The notes below the pieces were generated by a model that made no database searches, was not told where the DNA came from, and saw only the letters and a list, made by a program, of their open reading frames with translations. 64,000 nucleotides of DNA from Arthrobacter stackebrandtii (GTDB taxonomy: Bacteria; Actinomycetota; Actinomycetes; Actinomycetales; Micrococcaceae). The stretch covers positions 2,356,001 through 2,420,000 of the forward strand of contig NZ_JAGIOI010000001.1 in NCBI RefSeq assembly GCF_017876675.1, written 5' to 3'. Of this stretch, positions 53,626 through 61,262 are shown one piece after another (within the stretch, counting starts at the first letter, position 1; each line of letters opens with the position of its first letter). The position numbers and the translations under genes were made by a program.

Positions 53626-54693
53626 ATGGCATCCCACGAAAGCTCTGAGGATATTTCTCCGCGTCCATCTGCGCCGCCGCGAACCCGAAGCGCCGCAGCC
53701 AACAAGACTTCCGCGCTGTACGACCTCGCCAAAATCGACGTCAGCCCTATGATCTCCGCCATCGCCGCAGCCAACAAGACTTCCGCGCTGTACGACCTCG
53801 CCAAAATCGACGTCAGCCCTATGATCTCCGCCATCGCCGCAGCCAACAAGACTTCCGCGCTGTACGACCTCGCCAAAATCGACGTCAGCCCTATGATCTC
53901 CGCCATCGCCGCAGCCAACAAGACTTCCGCGCTGTTCAACCTCGCCAAAATCGACGTCAGCCCTATGATCTCCGCCATCGCCGCAGCCAACAAGACTTCC
54001 GCGCTGTACAACCTCGCCAAAATCGACGTCAGCCCTATGATCTCCGCCATCGCCGCAGCCAACAAGACTTCCGCGCTGTACAACCTCGCCAAAATCGACG
54101 TCAGCCCTATGATCTCCGCCATCGCCGCAGCCAACAAGACTTCCGCGCTGTACGACCTCGCCAAAATCGACGTCAGCCCTATGATCTCCGCCATCGCCGC
54201 AGCCAACAAGACTTCCGCGCTGTACGACCTCGCCAAAATCGACGTCAGCCCTATGATCTCCGCCATCGCCGCACTTGATTTCAGCTCCATACTGTCCAGT
54301 CCTGGAACACAATCGTTTCTGCGAAGTTCACAATTCCGCGATGATTTGGATGAGCAATTTTCCCAGCTGCCAAACGGGGAAACCCTCCTAGACGAGGCCG
54401 CTGATGGTCTGATTCAACTCATCTCTTTTGAGCACAACGAGACGGTGAGAAGATTTCTTCAAGTGCTTATCGTTGCTATCTTTCACACGTTCCTAACCGG
54501 TGCATACATGATTCCCTTTGTGGCTGGACCCCTCTCGGCCTATGGGACACCGAACGCCAAACAAACATGGAAAGCTACGGGGGCGGCCTACGATCGGCTC
54601 TACGGGAACAAGAACTACCATCCAAACAAGGCCTTGGGAAAGGGAATACCCCCCACCCATCACGGTAAAGCCCCTCGCACCACACGGCATTAG
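53626..54693 (+). CDS. Protein with eight 24-residue tandem repeats
   Basis: A 355-residue protein I do not recognise. After a 25-residue Ser/Pro/Arg-rich start come eight copies of a 24-residue unit (NKTSALYDLAKIDVSPMISA plus IAAA), residues 26-217, differing only at Y/F and D/N. Then follows a distinct C-terminal domain (residues 218-355) with LDFSSILSSPGTQSFLRSSQF, a single hydrophobic segment (VLIVAIFHTFLTGAYMIPFVAG, about 285-306) and a basic tail ending HHGKAPRTTRH. The repeats look amphipathic and helical. It lies alone between sites B and C and is probably accessory. Confidence 0.72.
   Translation: MASHESSEDISPRPSAPPRTRSAAANKTSALYDLAKIDVSPMISAIAAANKTSALYDLAKIDVSPMISAIAAANKTSALYDLAKIDVSPMISAIAAANKTSALFNLAKIDVSPMISAIAAANKTSALYNLAKIDVSPMISAIAAANKTSALYNLAKIDVSPMISAIAAANKTSALYDLAKIDVSPMISAIAAANKTSALYDLAKIDVSPMISAIAALDFSSILSSPGTQSFLRSSQFRDDLDEQFSQLPNGETLLDEAADGLIQLISFEHNETVRRFLQVLIVAIFHTFLTGAYMIPFVAGPLSAYGTPNAKQTWKATGAAYDRLYGNKNYHPNKALGKGIPPTHHGKAPRTTRH
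53701..54276 (+). repeat. Eight 72-base tandem repeats inside the gene
   Basis: Eight head-to-tail copies of exactly 72 bases, with only a few base changes (in copies 4-6). The length keeps frame, so copy number can vary without breaking the gene. This is a coding minisatellite. Confidence 0.97.
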
Positions 54694-54815
54694 GAAGAGC
54701 GAGCACTGGGCCTACTAGCGGGAGGTGCTGCACGACAGAGTCTTTATCGCTAAAATGCGATCCTCGGCGTGATACCTGAATAGCACTGTTATTGGGGTAT
54801 CTACGCCAAATGCTC

Positions 54816-55244
54816 TCACGCTTGGGAAGATCGTAGTTTCGCACAACCCTTCAACCCGTGCTCTTGATGCCTCGATCTGTTGGGGTGCCCTCGAGAGGTC
54901 AGCTCCGGGAGATACCTGTAACTGAACGCGATCTCGGCATGCCAGACCACGGCGGGCGTACCGTCGGAAGGACGATTCCGAGTCTCATTCACCGGCTCAA
55001 ATCTCCCGTCGATGGTCATCTCGGAATAGATGCCGGCCAGGGTTGTTGCCATCAGGTTCGGAACCGTAGCTTGCTCTGCCTTTATGTAGGCCTGCAGCGC
55101 GTCTCGCTGTTCCTGACTAGGCATCGTTTCACGCAACGACGATGCAGGCGCCGACTTGGTGGCAGCGGGCGCAGTCGTAGTGGTCGGAGCACAGCCGGTC
55201 AATGCCAGCAGCACAATGGCAGTAATCCCCCAAAAACGTTTCAC
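54816..55244 (-). CDS. Putative lipoprotein
   Basis: A 142-residue secreted lipoprotein with a signal peptide and lipobox (VLLALTGCAP, Cys near residue 18), followed by a Thr/Ala/Ser-rich linker (TTTTAPAATKSAPASS). The rest has no known domain; conserved-looking parts are EQRDALQAYIKAEQATVPNL and GTPAVVWHAEIAFSYRYL. The GTG at 55244 is chosen as start because it gives a normal signal peptide; TTG 55256 would add 4 residues. It lies in the second cargo block, convergent with the repeat protein. Confidence 0.72.
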   Translation of the reverse strand: MKRFWGITAIVLLALTGCAPTTTTAPAATKSAPASSLRETMPSQEQRDALQAYIKAEQATVPNLMATTLAGIYSEMTIDGRFEPVNETRNRPSDGTPAVVWHAEIAFSYRYLPELTSRGHPNRSRHQEHGLKGCAKLRSSQA

Positions 55245-55304
55245 AAAACGATTCAACCATTACCGCCGGCCCACGGCCAGTCGGCAACAGCCGAGACGCC
55301 GCAT

Positions 55305-55340
55305 GAATACAGACCACTTGAATAGCGGTCGTTACCAGTA
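55305..55340 (+). repeat. Site C: right copy of the 36-base repeat
   Basis: It differs from site B at three positions and marks the boundary between cargo and the chromosomal-looking pilus locus. Confidence 0.85.
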
Positions 55341-55395
55341 CAAGACCCCGAGGCAGCCCCCGGCTCTTGTGACATGGAAGCGAACCGACACCCCT

Positions 55396-57978
55396 ATGAA
55401 CTACATGCGTAAATCGCGCCTAGGCTCAGTGCTTGGTGCGTCCCTCGTCGCGGCAGTTGCCGCCATGGGGCTGTTGGCGGTCCCTGCCACGGCCGGCCCG
55501 GCCCAGACTTTGCACCCGTTGATTGTGCCGGCCGTTGTCCCCGAGGGGTGTGAAGCGCTGCCTGAGGGCGGGTTCAGTGACGCACCCATCGGTTCCGACA
55601 GCTCGCCGTCAGTTGTCGTGGGCAGGAACTTCACCACCGTCCCAGGCGCTGCCGAGGCGGAGGGTGTCATTCTGGTGGGCGGGGATGCCTCCTTCGACCC
55701 CGGACCCACAATGTCCGGGGGTGGAGGCAAGGCCGCGGGCGGCATCTACAACCTGGGTGTCGTGGGCAAGGGCTCCGGCATCGGTGCACCCGCAGGATCC
55801 GACGCATTGATCACCGGCGTTTCCGTCTCGGTGCGTTCAGGCCGCCTGGCCATCAACGAGATCCACGACCCCAAATATGAAGGCGGGGACATCTTGGCTG
55901 GCGGAGCCATCAACAACAAGGCAGACATTTCCAGAAACCTGGCCCCGGAAGGTGAGCCCCAGCCGGAGTGGAAGGAAAATCGGTCCGATGCCCTTGACGA
56001 GTACCAGCCCTGGCTGAAGGCCATTGACAGCTACTCGGACTTTTACAAGGGACTGGATGCCGTCGGCACTGTGGCAAAGGAACAAAATCGCCTGACCCTG
56101 ACCGGCGACAACACCGCCAACCGCCAGGTGTTCAACCTTGATGCCGGCCAGCTGAGCCAGGACAGGGCGCCCATTGAGCTGCACTTCAAGGACATCCACA
56201 AGGACGCCGTCATCATCATCAACGTCACCGGCAAGAACGCCCAGGTGATCCCCAACTATGTCGGCTTGAACGGCGTGCAGGCCTTCACTGTGGGCGGGGC
56301 GCCCGGAAACGTCCAGGCGTTTGTCCAGCTGGCAACACACCTTATGTGGAACTTCGTCGACGCGCAGAGCGTGTACCTGGGCAAGTCGGACCAGTTCCTC
56401 GGCTCGGTCCTGGTGAAGAACCCGGAAAGCACCACAACCCTGGGCACCAGCACCAACGGCCGCATATTGGTCGCCGGCAACCTGCAGCACGGCGAAGGCC
56501 TCAAGGGCCAGGCGGGCGAGGCGTCCAAGGGCCTGGAGATCCACAACTTCCCGTTCGTTCACGGTTTCGGCTGCGGCATCGTGCCCGGCGAGCCGGGACC
56601 GGCCAAGACTTTCGCCGTCGGCGACGTCGTCTGGATTGATGCCAACAACAACGGCATCCAAGAAGCAGGCGAAGAAGAGTTCCTGGAGGGCGTCACCGTT
56701 GAACTCCTTGACGGGGAAGGCGCAACCGCCGCCTCCACGACCACGGATGCCAACGGCCGGTATCTCTTCGACAAACTCCCTGCCGGCACGTACCAGGTGA
56801 AGTTCACCCTGACTGAGGCGCAGGCCGCAAGCTACAACTTCACCGGCTACAAGGCCGCCGTCGACGGCTCGAGCACCGCAGCGGACTCGGACGCCCAGCC
56901 GGGTGAGAATTCCGCCGTCGGAGTCTCAGGGATTTTCACGCTGGGCGAGGACAGTCAACTGGTCCAGGCAGCAGGCTACGATGGCCTGCCGTTTGAAGCC
57001 ACCGGCGGCATCGACCCCACGTGGGATGCCGGCGTCGTCTTCAAGGACGGCACCCTCTCCATCGCCAAGACGGCGGACCCCGCCTCCGGCACCACCGTCA
57101 ATCCGGGCCAGACGGTCAGCTACACCGTGACCGCCAGCGCCCAGGACGGCCGAGCCGCAAATGTGCTCATCTCGGACGACCTCAGCGACGTCCTGGACGA
57201 CGCCACCTTCGTCCCCGGCTCCGCGAAACTGGTCATCGACGGTGGCACCCCCGTTCAGGTGGCCGACCCCGCCGAGGACCAGGCCAGCCCCGGCAACTAC
57301 ACGCTGACCGCCGGGCCCTTCGACCTCCCCGCAGGCAGGACGGCTGTGCTGAGCTACTCCGTCACGGTCAACACCGACGCCTGGTTCCGCACGCTCAACA
57401 ACTCCGTCACCGGCACCACCGGCGGCACGCCCACCGACGGCTGCGGCCCCTGCACCACCACGCACCCCACCCCCGGCAAGCTCTTCATCGAGAAGCTCGG
57501 CGAAGACGTGAACTCCGAGCTGGTGCGCATGGACGGTTCAGCCTGGAATGTTTACGCGGACGACGGCGGAACTCCCGGTGCGCTGTTGACCGATCCCGCC
57601 GTTGTGGCTGTGGATGGAGACACGGGACTGTTTGTCCTCGCCTTCATTGAGCCGGGCACCTACTGGCTGGAGGAGTCCGCGGCGCCCGAGGGATTCAACC
57701 TGCTGGCTGAACTGGTGAAGTTCACCGTCGCCGCGGACGGCAGGGCCACCCTCGAATCCGGAACCGGCGGCGGGGTGGTCACCGTCTCGCAGGCGGGTGC
57801 ACTGCCGCTCATCAGCGTCCGCGACGTGCCTGCCCTGCAGCTGCCAGCAACCGGCGGAGGCGGAACGGCCATGTTCCTCACCGGGGGAGTGCTGCTCCTC
57901 ATCGGCTCGGCAATCCTGGCCCTGCGCCAGCGGCGTGCCACCCAGCCCTCCGGCGCCGCTCAAACCACAAGTTTTTAG
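55396..57978 (+). CDS. LPXTG surface protein with choice-of-anchor A domain (putative pilus tip)
   Basis: An 860-residue wall-anchored protein. A signal peptide covers residues 1-36 (ending VPATAGPA). A choice-of-anchor A domain (about 60-400) has VGRNFTTVPGAAEAEGVILVGGDA and FLGSVLVKNPESTTTLGTSTNGRILVAGNL. An SdrD B-like domain follows (IDANNNGIQEAGEEEFLEGVTVE), then a DUF11 domain and a SpaA/prealbumin-type domain (GTYWLEESAAPEGFNLL). LPATG at 816-820 precedes a membrane span and basic tail, so it is a sortase substrate. ATG 55396 is chosen. It is upstream of the major pilin and class C sortase, which suggests a tip or adhesin role. Confidence 0.93.
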   Translation: MNYMRKSRLGSVLGASLVAAVAAMGLLAVPATAGPAQTLHPLIVPAVVPEGCEALPEGGFSDAPIGSDSSPSVVVGRNFTTVPGAAEAEGVILVGGDASFDPGPTMSGGGGKAAGGIYNLGVVGKGSGIGAPAGSDALITGVSVSVRSGRLAINEIHDPKYEGGDILAGGAINNKADISRNLAPEGEPQPEWKENRSDALDEYQPWLKAIDSYSDFYKGLDAVGTVAKEQNRLTLTGDNTANRQVFNLDAGQLSQDRAPIELHFKDIHKDAVIIINVTGKNAQVIPNYVGLNGVQAFTVGGAPGNVQAFVQLATHLMWNFVDAQSVYLGKSDQFLGSVLVKNPESTTTLGTSTNGRILVAGNLQHGEGLKGQAGEASKGLEIHNFPFVHGFGCGIVPGEPGPAKTFAVGDVVWIDANNNGIQEAGEEEFLEGVTVELLDGEGATAASTTTDANGRYLFDKLPAGTYQVKFTLTEAQAASYNFTGYKAAVDGSSTAADSDAQPGENSAVGVSGIFTLGEDSQLVQAAGYDGLPFEATGGIDPTWDAGVVFKDGTLSIAKTADPASGTTVNPGQTVSYTVTASAQDGRAANVLISDDLSDVLDDATFVPGSAKLVIDGGTPVQVADPAEDQASPGNYTLTAGPFDLPAGRTAVLSYSVTVNTDAWFRTLNNSVTGTTGGTPTDGCGPCTTTHPTPGKLFIEKLGEDVNSELVRMDGSAWNVYADDGGTPGALLTDPAVVAVDGDTGLFVLAFIEPGTYWLEESAAPEGFNLLAELVKFTVAADGRATLESGTGGGVVTVSQAGALPLISVRDVPALQLPATGGGGTAMFLTGGVLLLIGSAILALRQRRATQPSGAAQTTSF

Positions 57979-58056
57979 CCCGTGCAGGGGCGCTCCCGCC
58001 CCCGCACAACTTCCACCCGTTCACCCATGCTCCACCATGAAAGAGGAAATTCCACC

Positions 58057-59541
58057 GTGTCTACTCCCAACAAGGGGCGCCTTTTGCGCGCCACCGCAAC
58101 AGCCCTGACAGGGGCTGTCCTGGCCATGGTTTGCGCCGTGGCCCCGGCCTCCGCGGCCGACAACTCGCTGGTTGACGCCACCCAAAAGGGTTCCATTACC
58201 GTCCACAAGTTTGAGAAGCCGGAGGCCGCCACGGGCCTGGCCAACAACGGCACCCAGTTGGACGCTGCCGCCACCGCCGCACTGAAGCCCCTTGACGGTG
58301 TCACCTTCAGCATCGCGCAGGTCGGCGGCATCGACCTGGCCACCAACGAAGGCTGGAAAACGGCCAACGACCTGCTCGGAAAGTTCGATGCCAAGGATTC
58401 CGCAGGGTCCATCACGGGTGCCGGCCACACCCTGAGCCAGGCCGTCACTGCTGTGACTGGCAGCGGCGGCAAGGCAGGCGAGGCATACTTTGGCGAGCTG
58501 GGACTGGGACTCTACCTGGTCACGGAAACGGTTGTTCCCAACGGTGTCACCCCCTCCGCACCGTTCCTGGTGTCCGTGCCCCTGACGGATCCGAACAACC
58601 AGAAGAACTGGCTCTACAACGTCCACGTCTACCCCAAGAACTCGGTGAGCACGGCCAACAAGACCGTGGCCGATGCCGACAGCGTCAAGCTCGGCGACAA
58701 CGTCACCTTCACCATCACCGGCGGCATCCCGAACGAGGACATCCTCGACGGCTACAAGGTTGTTGACGTGCTCGACGCCAAGCTGACGTACGTGTCAACG
58801 GAAGTCGCGCTGGCCAACGGTGCAGCCCTGGAGTCCGGCGACTACACAGTCACCCCTGACGGCAACACCGTCACCGTAGAATTCACCGAACCCGGCCTGT
58901 CCAAGCTCGCAGCCAACAAGACCAGCCAGGTCCAGGTTGTTATCACCACCACGGTCAACACCATCGGTGAGATCAAGAACCAGGCGCTGGTCTACCCGAA
59001 CAAGTTCAGCATCGACTCCAACACCTCCCCGATGGAGACCCCCGAGGTTGAAACCAAGTGGGGCGCCATCACCCTCAAGAAGACCAACAAGGCTGACGGC
59101 GAGCCGCTGGCAGGCGCCAAGTTCTCCGTCTTCACCACGGAGGCAGACGCCAAGGCCGGAACGAACCCGGTTGAGCTGGGCGGGGAAACCGTCTTCGCCA
59201 CTCCGGCCAACGGCGAACTGACCATTGCCGGCCTGCGCTACTCCAACTTCGCCAACGGTGTGCTTGTCGCCGAAGGCGAAGCCGGATTCCTGAACTACTT
59301 CCTCGCCGAAGTTGAGGCCCCGGCCGGCTTCGAGCTGCTGGCGGCCCCCATCAAGTTCCAGGTCACGCAGGCAACCACCGCCGTCGGCGTGGACCTTGAT
59401 GTTGTCAACGTACCGTCCAACAGCGGCTTCGAGCTGCCGCTCACCGGTGGCACCGGCACCACGCTGCTCTACGCCGGCGGACTGTTGCTGGTTGCCGGAG
59501 CAGTCCTGCTGCTGGTCCGTTCACGCCGCACGCAGAGCTAA
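58057..59541 (+). CDS. Major pilin (SpaH/EbpB-like, LPXTG)
   Basis: A 494-residue pilus shaft subunit. The signal peptide ends near VAPASA. The pilin motif is WLYNVHVYPKNS with the linking lysine K194, the E-box is FLAEVEAPAGFELL, and the sorting signal is LPLTG followed by a membrane span and RSRR tail. These permit isopeptide polymerisation by the class C sortase encoded downstream. A GTG start is used, preceded by GAGGA at 10 bases; the frame is open further upstream, but only the chosen start gives a normal signal peptide. Confidence 0.95.
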   Translation: MSTPNKGRLLRATATALTGAVLAMVCAVAPASAADNSLVDATQKGSITVHKFEKPEAATGLANNGTQLDAAATAALKPLDGVTFSIAQVGGIDLATNEGWKTANDLLGKFDAKDSAGSITGAGHTLSQAVTAVTGSGGKAGEAYFGELGLGLYLVTETVVPNGVTPSAPFLVSVPLTDPNNQKNWLYNVHVYPKNSVSTANKTVADADSVKLGDNVTFTITGGIPNEDILDGYKVVDVLDAKLTYVSTEVALANGAALESGDYTVTPDGNTVTVEFTEPGLSKLAANKTSQVQVVITTTVNTIGEIKNQALVYPNKFSIDSNTSPMETPEVETKWGAITLKKTNKADGEPLAGAKFSVFTTEADAKAGTNPVELGGETVFATPANGELTIAGLRYSNFANGVLVAEGEAGFLNYFLAEVEAPAGFELLAAPIKFQVTQATTAVGVDLDVVNVPSNSGFELPLTGGTGTTLLYAGGLLLVAGAVLLLVRSRRTQS

Positions 59542-59564
59542 TCCGCACCCCCAAGCACAGAATC

Positions 59565-59604
59565 ACGGTGGGCAGCATTCTCAACGCAGAATGCCGCCCA
59601 CCGT
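59565..59604 (+). terminator. Hairpin between pilin and sortase genes
   Basis: Arms 59565-59581 and 59588-59604 pair over 17 positions with one mismatch around a 6-base loop. No strong T run follows, so it probably lets some transcripts pass, giving more pilin than sortase mRNA. Confidence 0.7.
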
Positions 59605-59652
59605 ATTTGGTGGTTTCAACACCCAAGAGAAAGCACGCGTCCGCAGGACACC

Positions 59653-60564
59653 ATGACACAGTTGGACAGGCCGGCACTGAGGCGCCCCAGAAAGTCAAAG
59701 CCCTGGACGATGCAGCGACTGCTGATCGTCCTGGTGGCGCTGGGCGGCATCACCCTGCTGTTGTACCCCACCGCTGCATCGTGGTTCTCGGACAGGGCCC
59801 ACGCCACCGAGATCAGCGGCTACGGCGAAATGACTGCCGCCCGGGACGACGGTGAGATTGACTCCATGATCCAGGAGGCCAAGGCCTTCAACGCGGCACT
59901 GCCGGGCGGCCCCATCCGCGACCCCTACGTCCTCAACGCCAATGGCCGGCAAACGTCCATAGGCCCCGGCTCGCAGGAATACAAGGAGCTCCTGGGAATG
60001 GGCGATGACGGAATGATCGGCCGCATTTCCATCCCAGCCATCAACGCCCAGCTGCCCATCTTCCACGGGACCGGCGACGACACCCTGGCGAAGGGTGTCG
60101 GGCACCTCTTCGGATCCGCCCTGCCGGTGGGCGGCGAGAGCACGCACAGCGTCATGACCGCGCACTCCGGGTATGTGAACTCAACGCTGTTCGACGACCT
60201 CAAGAAGGTGGCAATCGGCGACGTCTTTAACATCACCGTCCTCAACCAAACCATCTATTACAAGGTGGACCAGATCCTCACCGTCCTCCCCGACGAGACC
60301 GACGACCTGCGCAAGGCCAACGGCAAGGACTACGTCACCCTCATTACGTGCACGCCCACGGGCGTCAACACCCACCGCCTCCTGGTCCGCGGCGAACGCA
60401 TCGAAGCCCCAGGAGAAGAATCTGAACAGGCACAGGTCATGGCGGCAAACGCCGTGGACCCCGGCTTCCCGTGGTGGGCCCTGGCCATCGCCGGTGCCGG
60501 GCTCGGCTCCGTGCTCGTGACCCGGCCGCGACGCCCCGGCCGCTTGCGTGCCCCTGTAGCCTGA
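59653..60564 (+). CDS. srtC: Class C (pilin-polymerising) sortase
   Basis: A 303-residue membrane transpeptidase. The N-terminal membrane anchor (LLIVLVALGGITLLLYP) is followed by the sortase fold with His171 in MTAHSGY, catalytic Cys233 in TLITCTPTGVNTHR and Arg242. A second hydrophobic segment near the C-terminus (WWALAIAGAGLGSVLV) is typical of class C. It links pilin subunits through lysine isopeptide bonds. It follows the pilin genes and is probably partly co-transcribed past the hairpin. Confidence 0.95.
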   Translation: MTQLDRPALRRPRKSKPWTMQRLLIVLVALGGITLLLYPTAASWFSDRAHATEISGYGEMTAARDDGEIDSMIQEAKAFNAALPGGPIRDPYVLNANGRQTSIGPGSQEYKELLGMGDDGMIGRISIPAINAQLPIFHGTGDDTLAKGVGHLFGSALPVGGESTHSVMTAHSGYVNSTLFDDLKKVAIGDVFNITVLNQTIYYKVDQILTVLPDETDDLRKANGKDYVTLITCTPTGVNTHRLLVRGERIEAPGEESEQAQVMAANAVDPGFPWWALAIAGAGLGSVLVTRPRRPGRLRAPVA

Positions 60565-60613
60565 TGGTGACCGGGGTGGTTTCCCCGGCGCGAGACCAAG
60601 GAGGCAGCTGCCC

Positions 60614-60760
60614 ATGGTGGAACGCAGCGCCATGGCTCCGGCGGTCGTGTTTTGGTGGTCGGCCTCCGTCTGGCTTGCGCCGGTGCTGGCCACCCCTCCA
60701 CCGCGGTTTGCCGACTACTTCCCGGTGGAGCAGATCTCGCCCGTCCGGACGGTGTCCTGA
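60614..60760 (+). CDS. Very small ORF with strong ribosome-binding site
   Basis: A 48-residue reading frame (MVERSAMAPAVVFWWSASVW to a stop) preceded by AAGGAGG at a good distance. The next gene starts one base after its stop, suggesting translational coupling. It has a short hydrophobic stretch with two Trp but is not recognisable as a known peptide. It may be a leader peptide or a real small membrane protein. Confidence 0.5.
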   Translation: MVERSAMAPAVVFWWSASVWLAPVLATPPPRFADYFPVEQISPVRTVS

Positions 60761-60761
60761 C

Positions 60762-61169
60762 ATGCCGGTGCAAACCGCCGAAGCCGCCCAACGATGGGCC
60801 CGGACCTGGGCCGCCGCCTGGCCGCTCAGGGACATTGACGCCATCGCAGCGCTGCAGTCCGAGGACGGGGACCACTGGGCGTCCCTGTTCCGGCCGTACC
60901 GCGGACGCGCCGGGCTGCGCCGCTACCTTGAAGAGTCCTTCGCGGAGGAAACGGGGCCCGCAGAGGCATGGTTCGCCGAACCCGTTGTCGACGGCGCGTC
61001 AGCCAGCGTCGAGTACTGGGCCGTCATTTGCACCGAGGCCGGGCCGCTGACCATTTCAGGCTGCACGGTCCTGGCCTTCGACAGTGCAGGGCTCGTGACG
61101 CTGGCACGGGACTACTCCAGCGTCCAGCGCGGGCGCCTCGAGCGGCCCGCCATGGCGTTCACCCGCTGA
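60762..61169 (+). CDS. NTF2-like / SnoaL-like domain protein
   Basis: A 135-residue protein of the NTF2-like superfamily (cone-shaped alpha-beta fold). Features are the helix WARTWAAAWPLRDIDAIAALQSEDGDHW, the PYRGRAGLRRYLEESF segment and the strands VEYWAVICTEAGPLTISGCTVLAFD. Members bind or convert small hydrophobic molecules; the function here is unknown. It starts one base after the small ORF and ends before a strong terminator. Confidence 0.85.
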   Translation: MPVQTAEAAQRWARTWAAAWPLRDIDAIAALQSEDGDHWASLFRPYRGRAGLRRYLEESFAEETGPAEAWFAEPVVDGASASVEYWAVICTEAGPLTISGCTVLAFDSAGLVTLARDYSSVQRGRLERPAMAFTR

Positions 61170-61195
61170 TTCCCCGCCTTCCCGGCCACAAACAA

Positions 61196-61241
61196 AAGGA
61201 GGGACGACGGCGCCAGGCAAGTGGCGCCGTCGTCCTTCCTT
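61196..61241. terminator. Bidirectional terminator
   Basis: Arms 61196-61215 and 61222-61241 (20 bases, one G-U pair) with a 6-base loop and A/T-rich ends. It separates the convergent NTF2-like and MFS genes. Confidence 0.9.
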
Positions 61242-61262
61242 TGCAGGTGGCCGGGACTGCGG

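Noticed and set aside
53701-54276. A CRISPR array
   Set aside because: The 72-base units are contiguous with no variable spacers, and they are in frame within a gene.
53488-54312. Minus-strand repetitive open frames across the 72-base repeats (two frames)
   Set aside because: A repeat whose length is a multiple of three stays open in all frames that have no stop in one unit. The plus frame alone has a distinct non-repetitive C-terminal domain.
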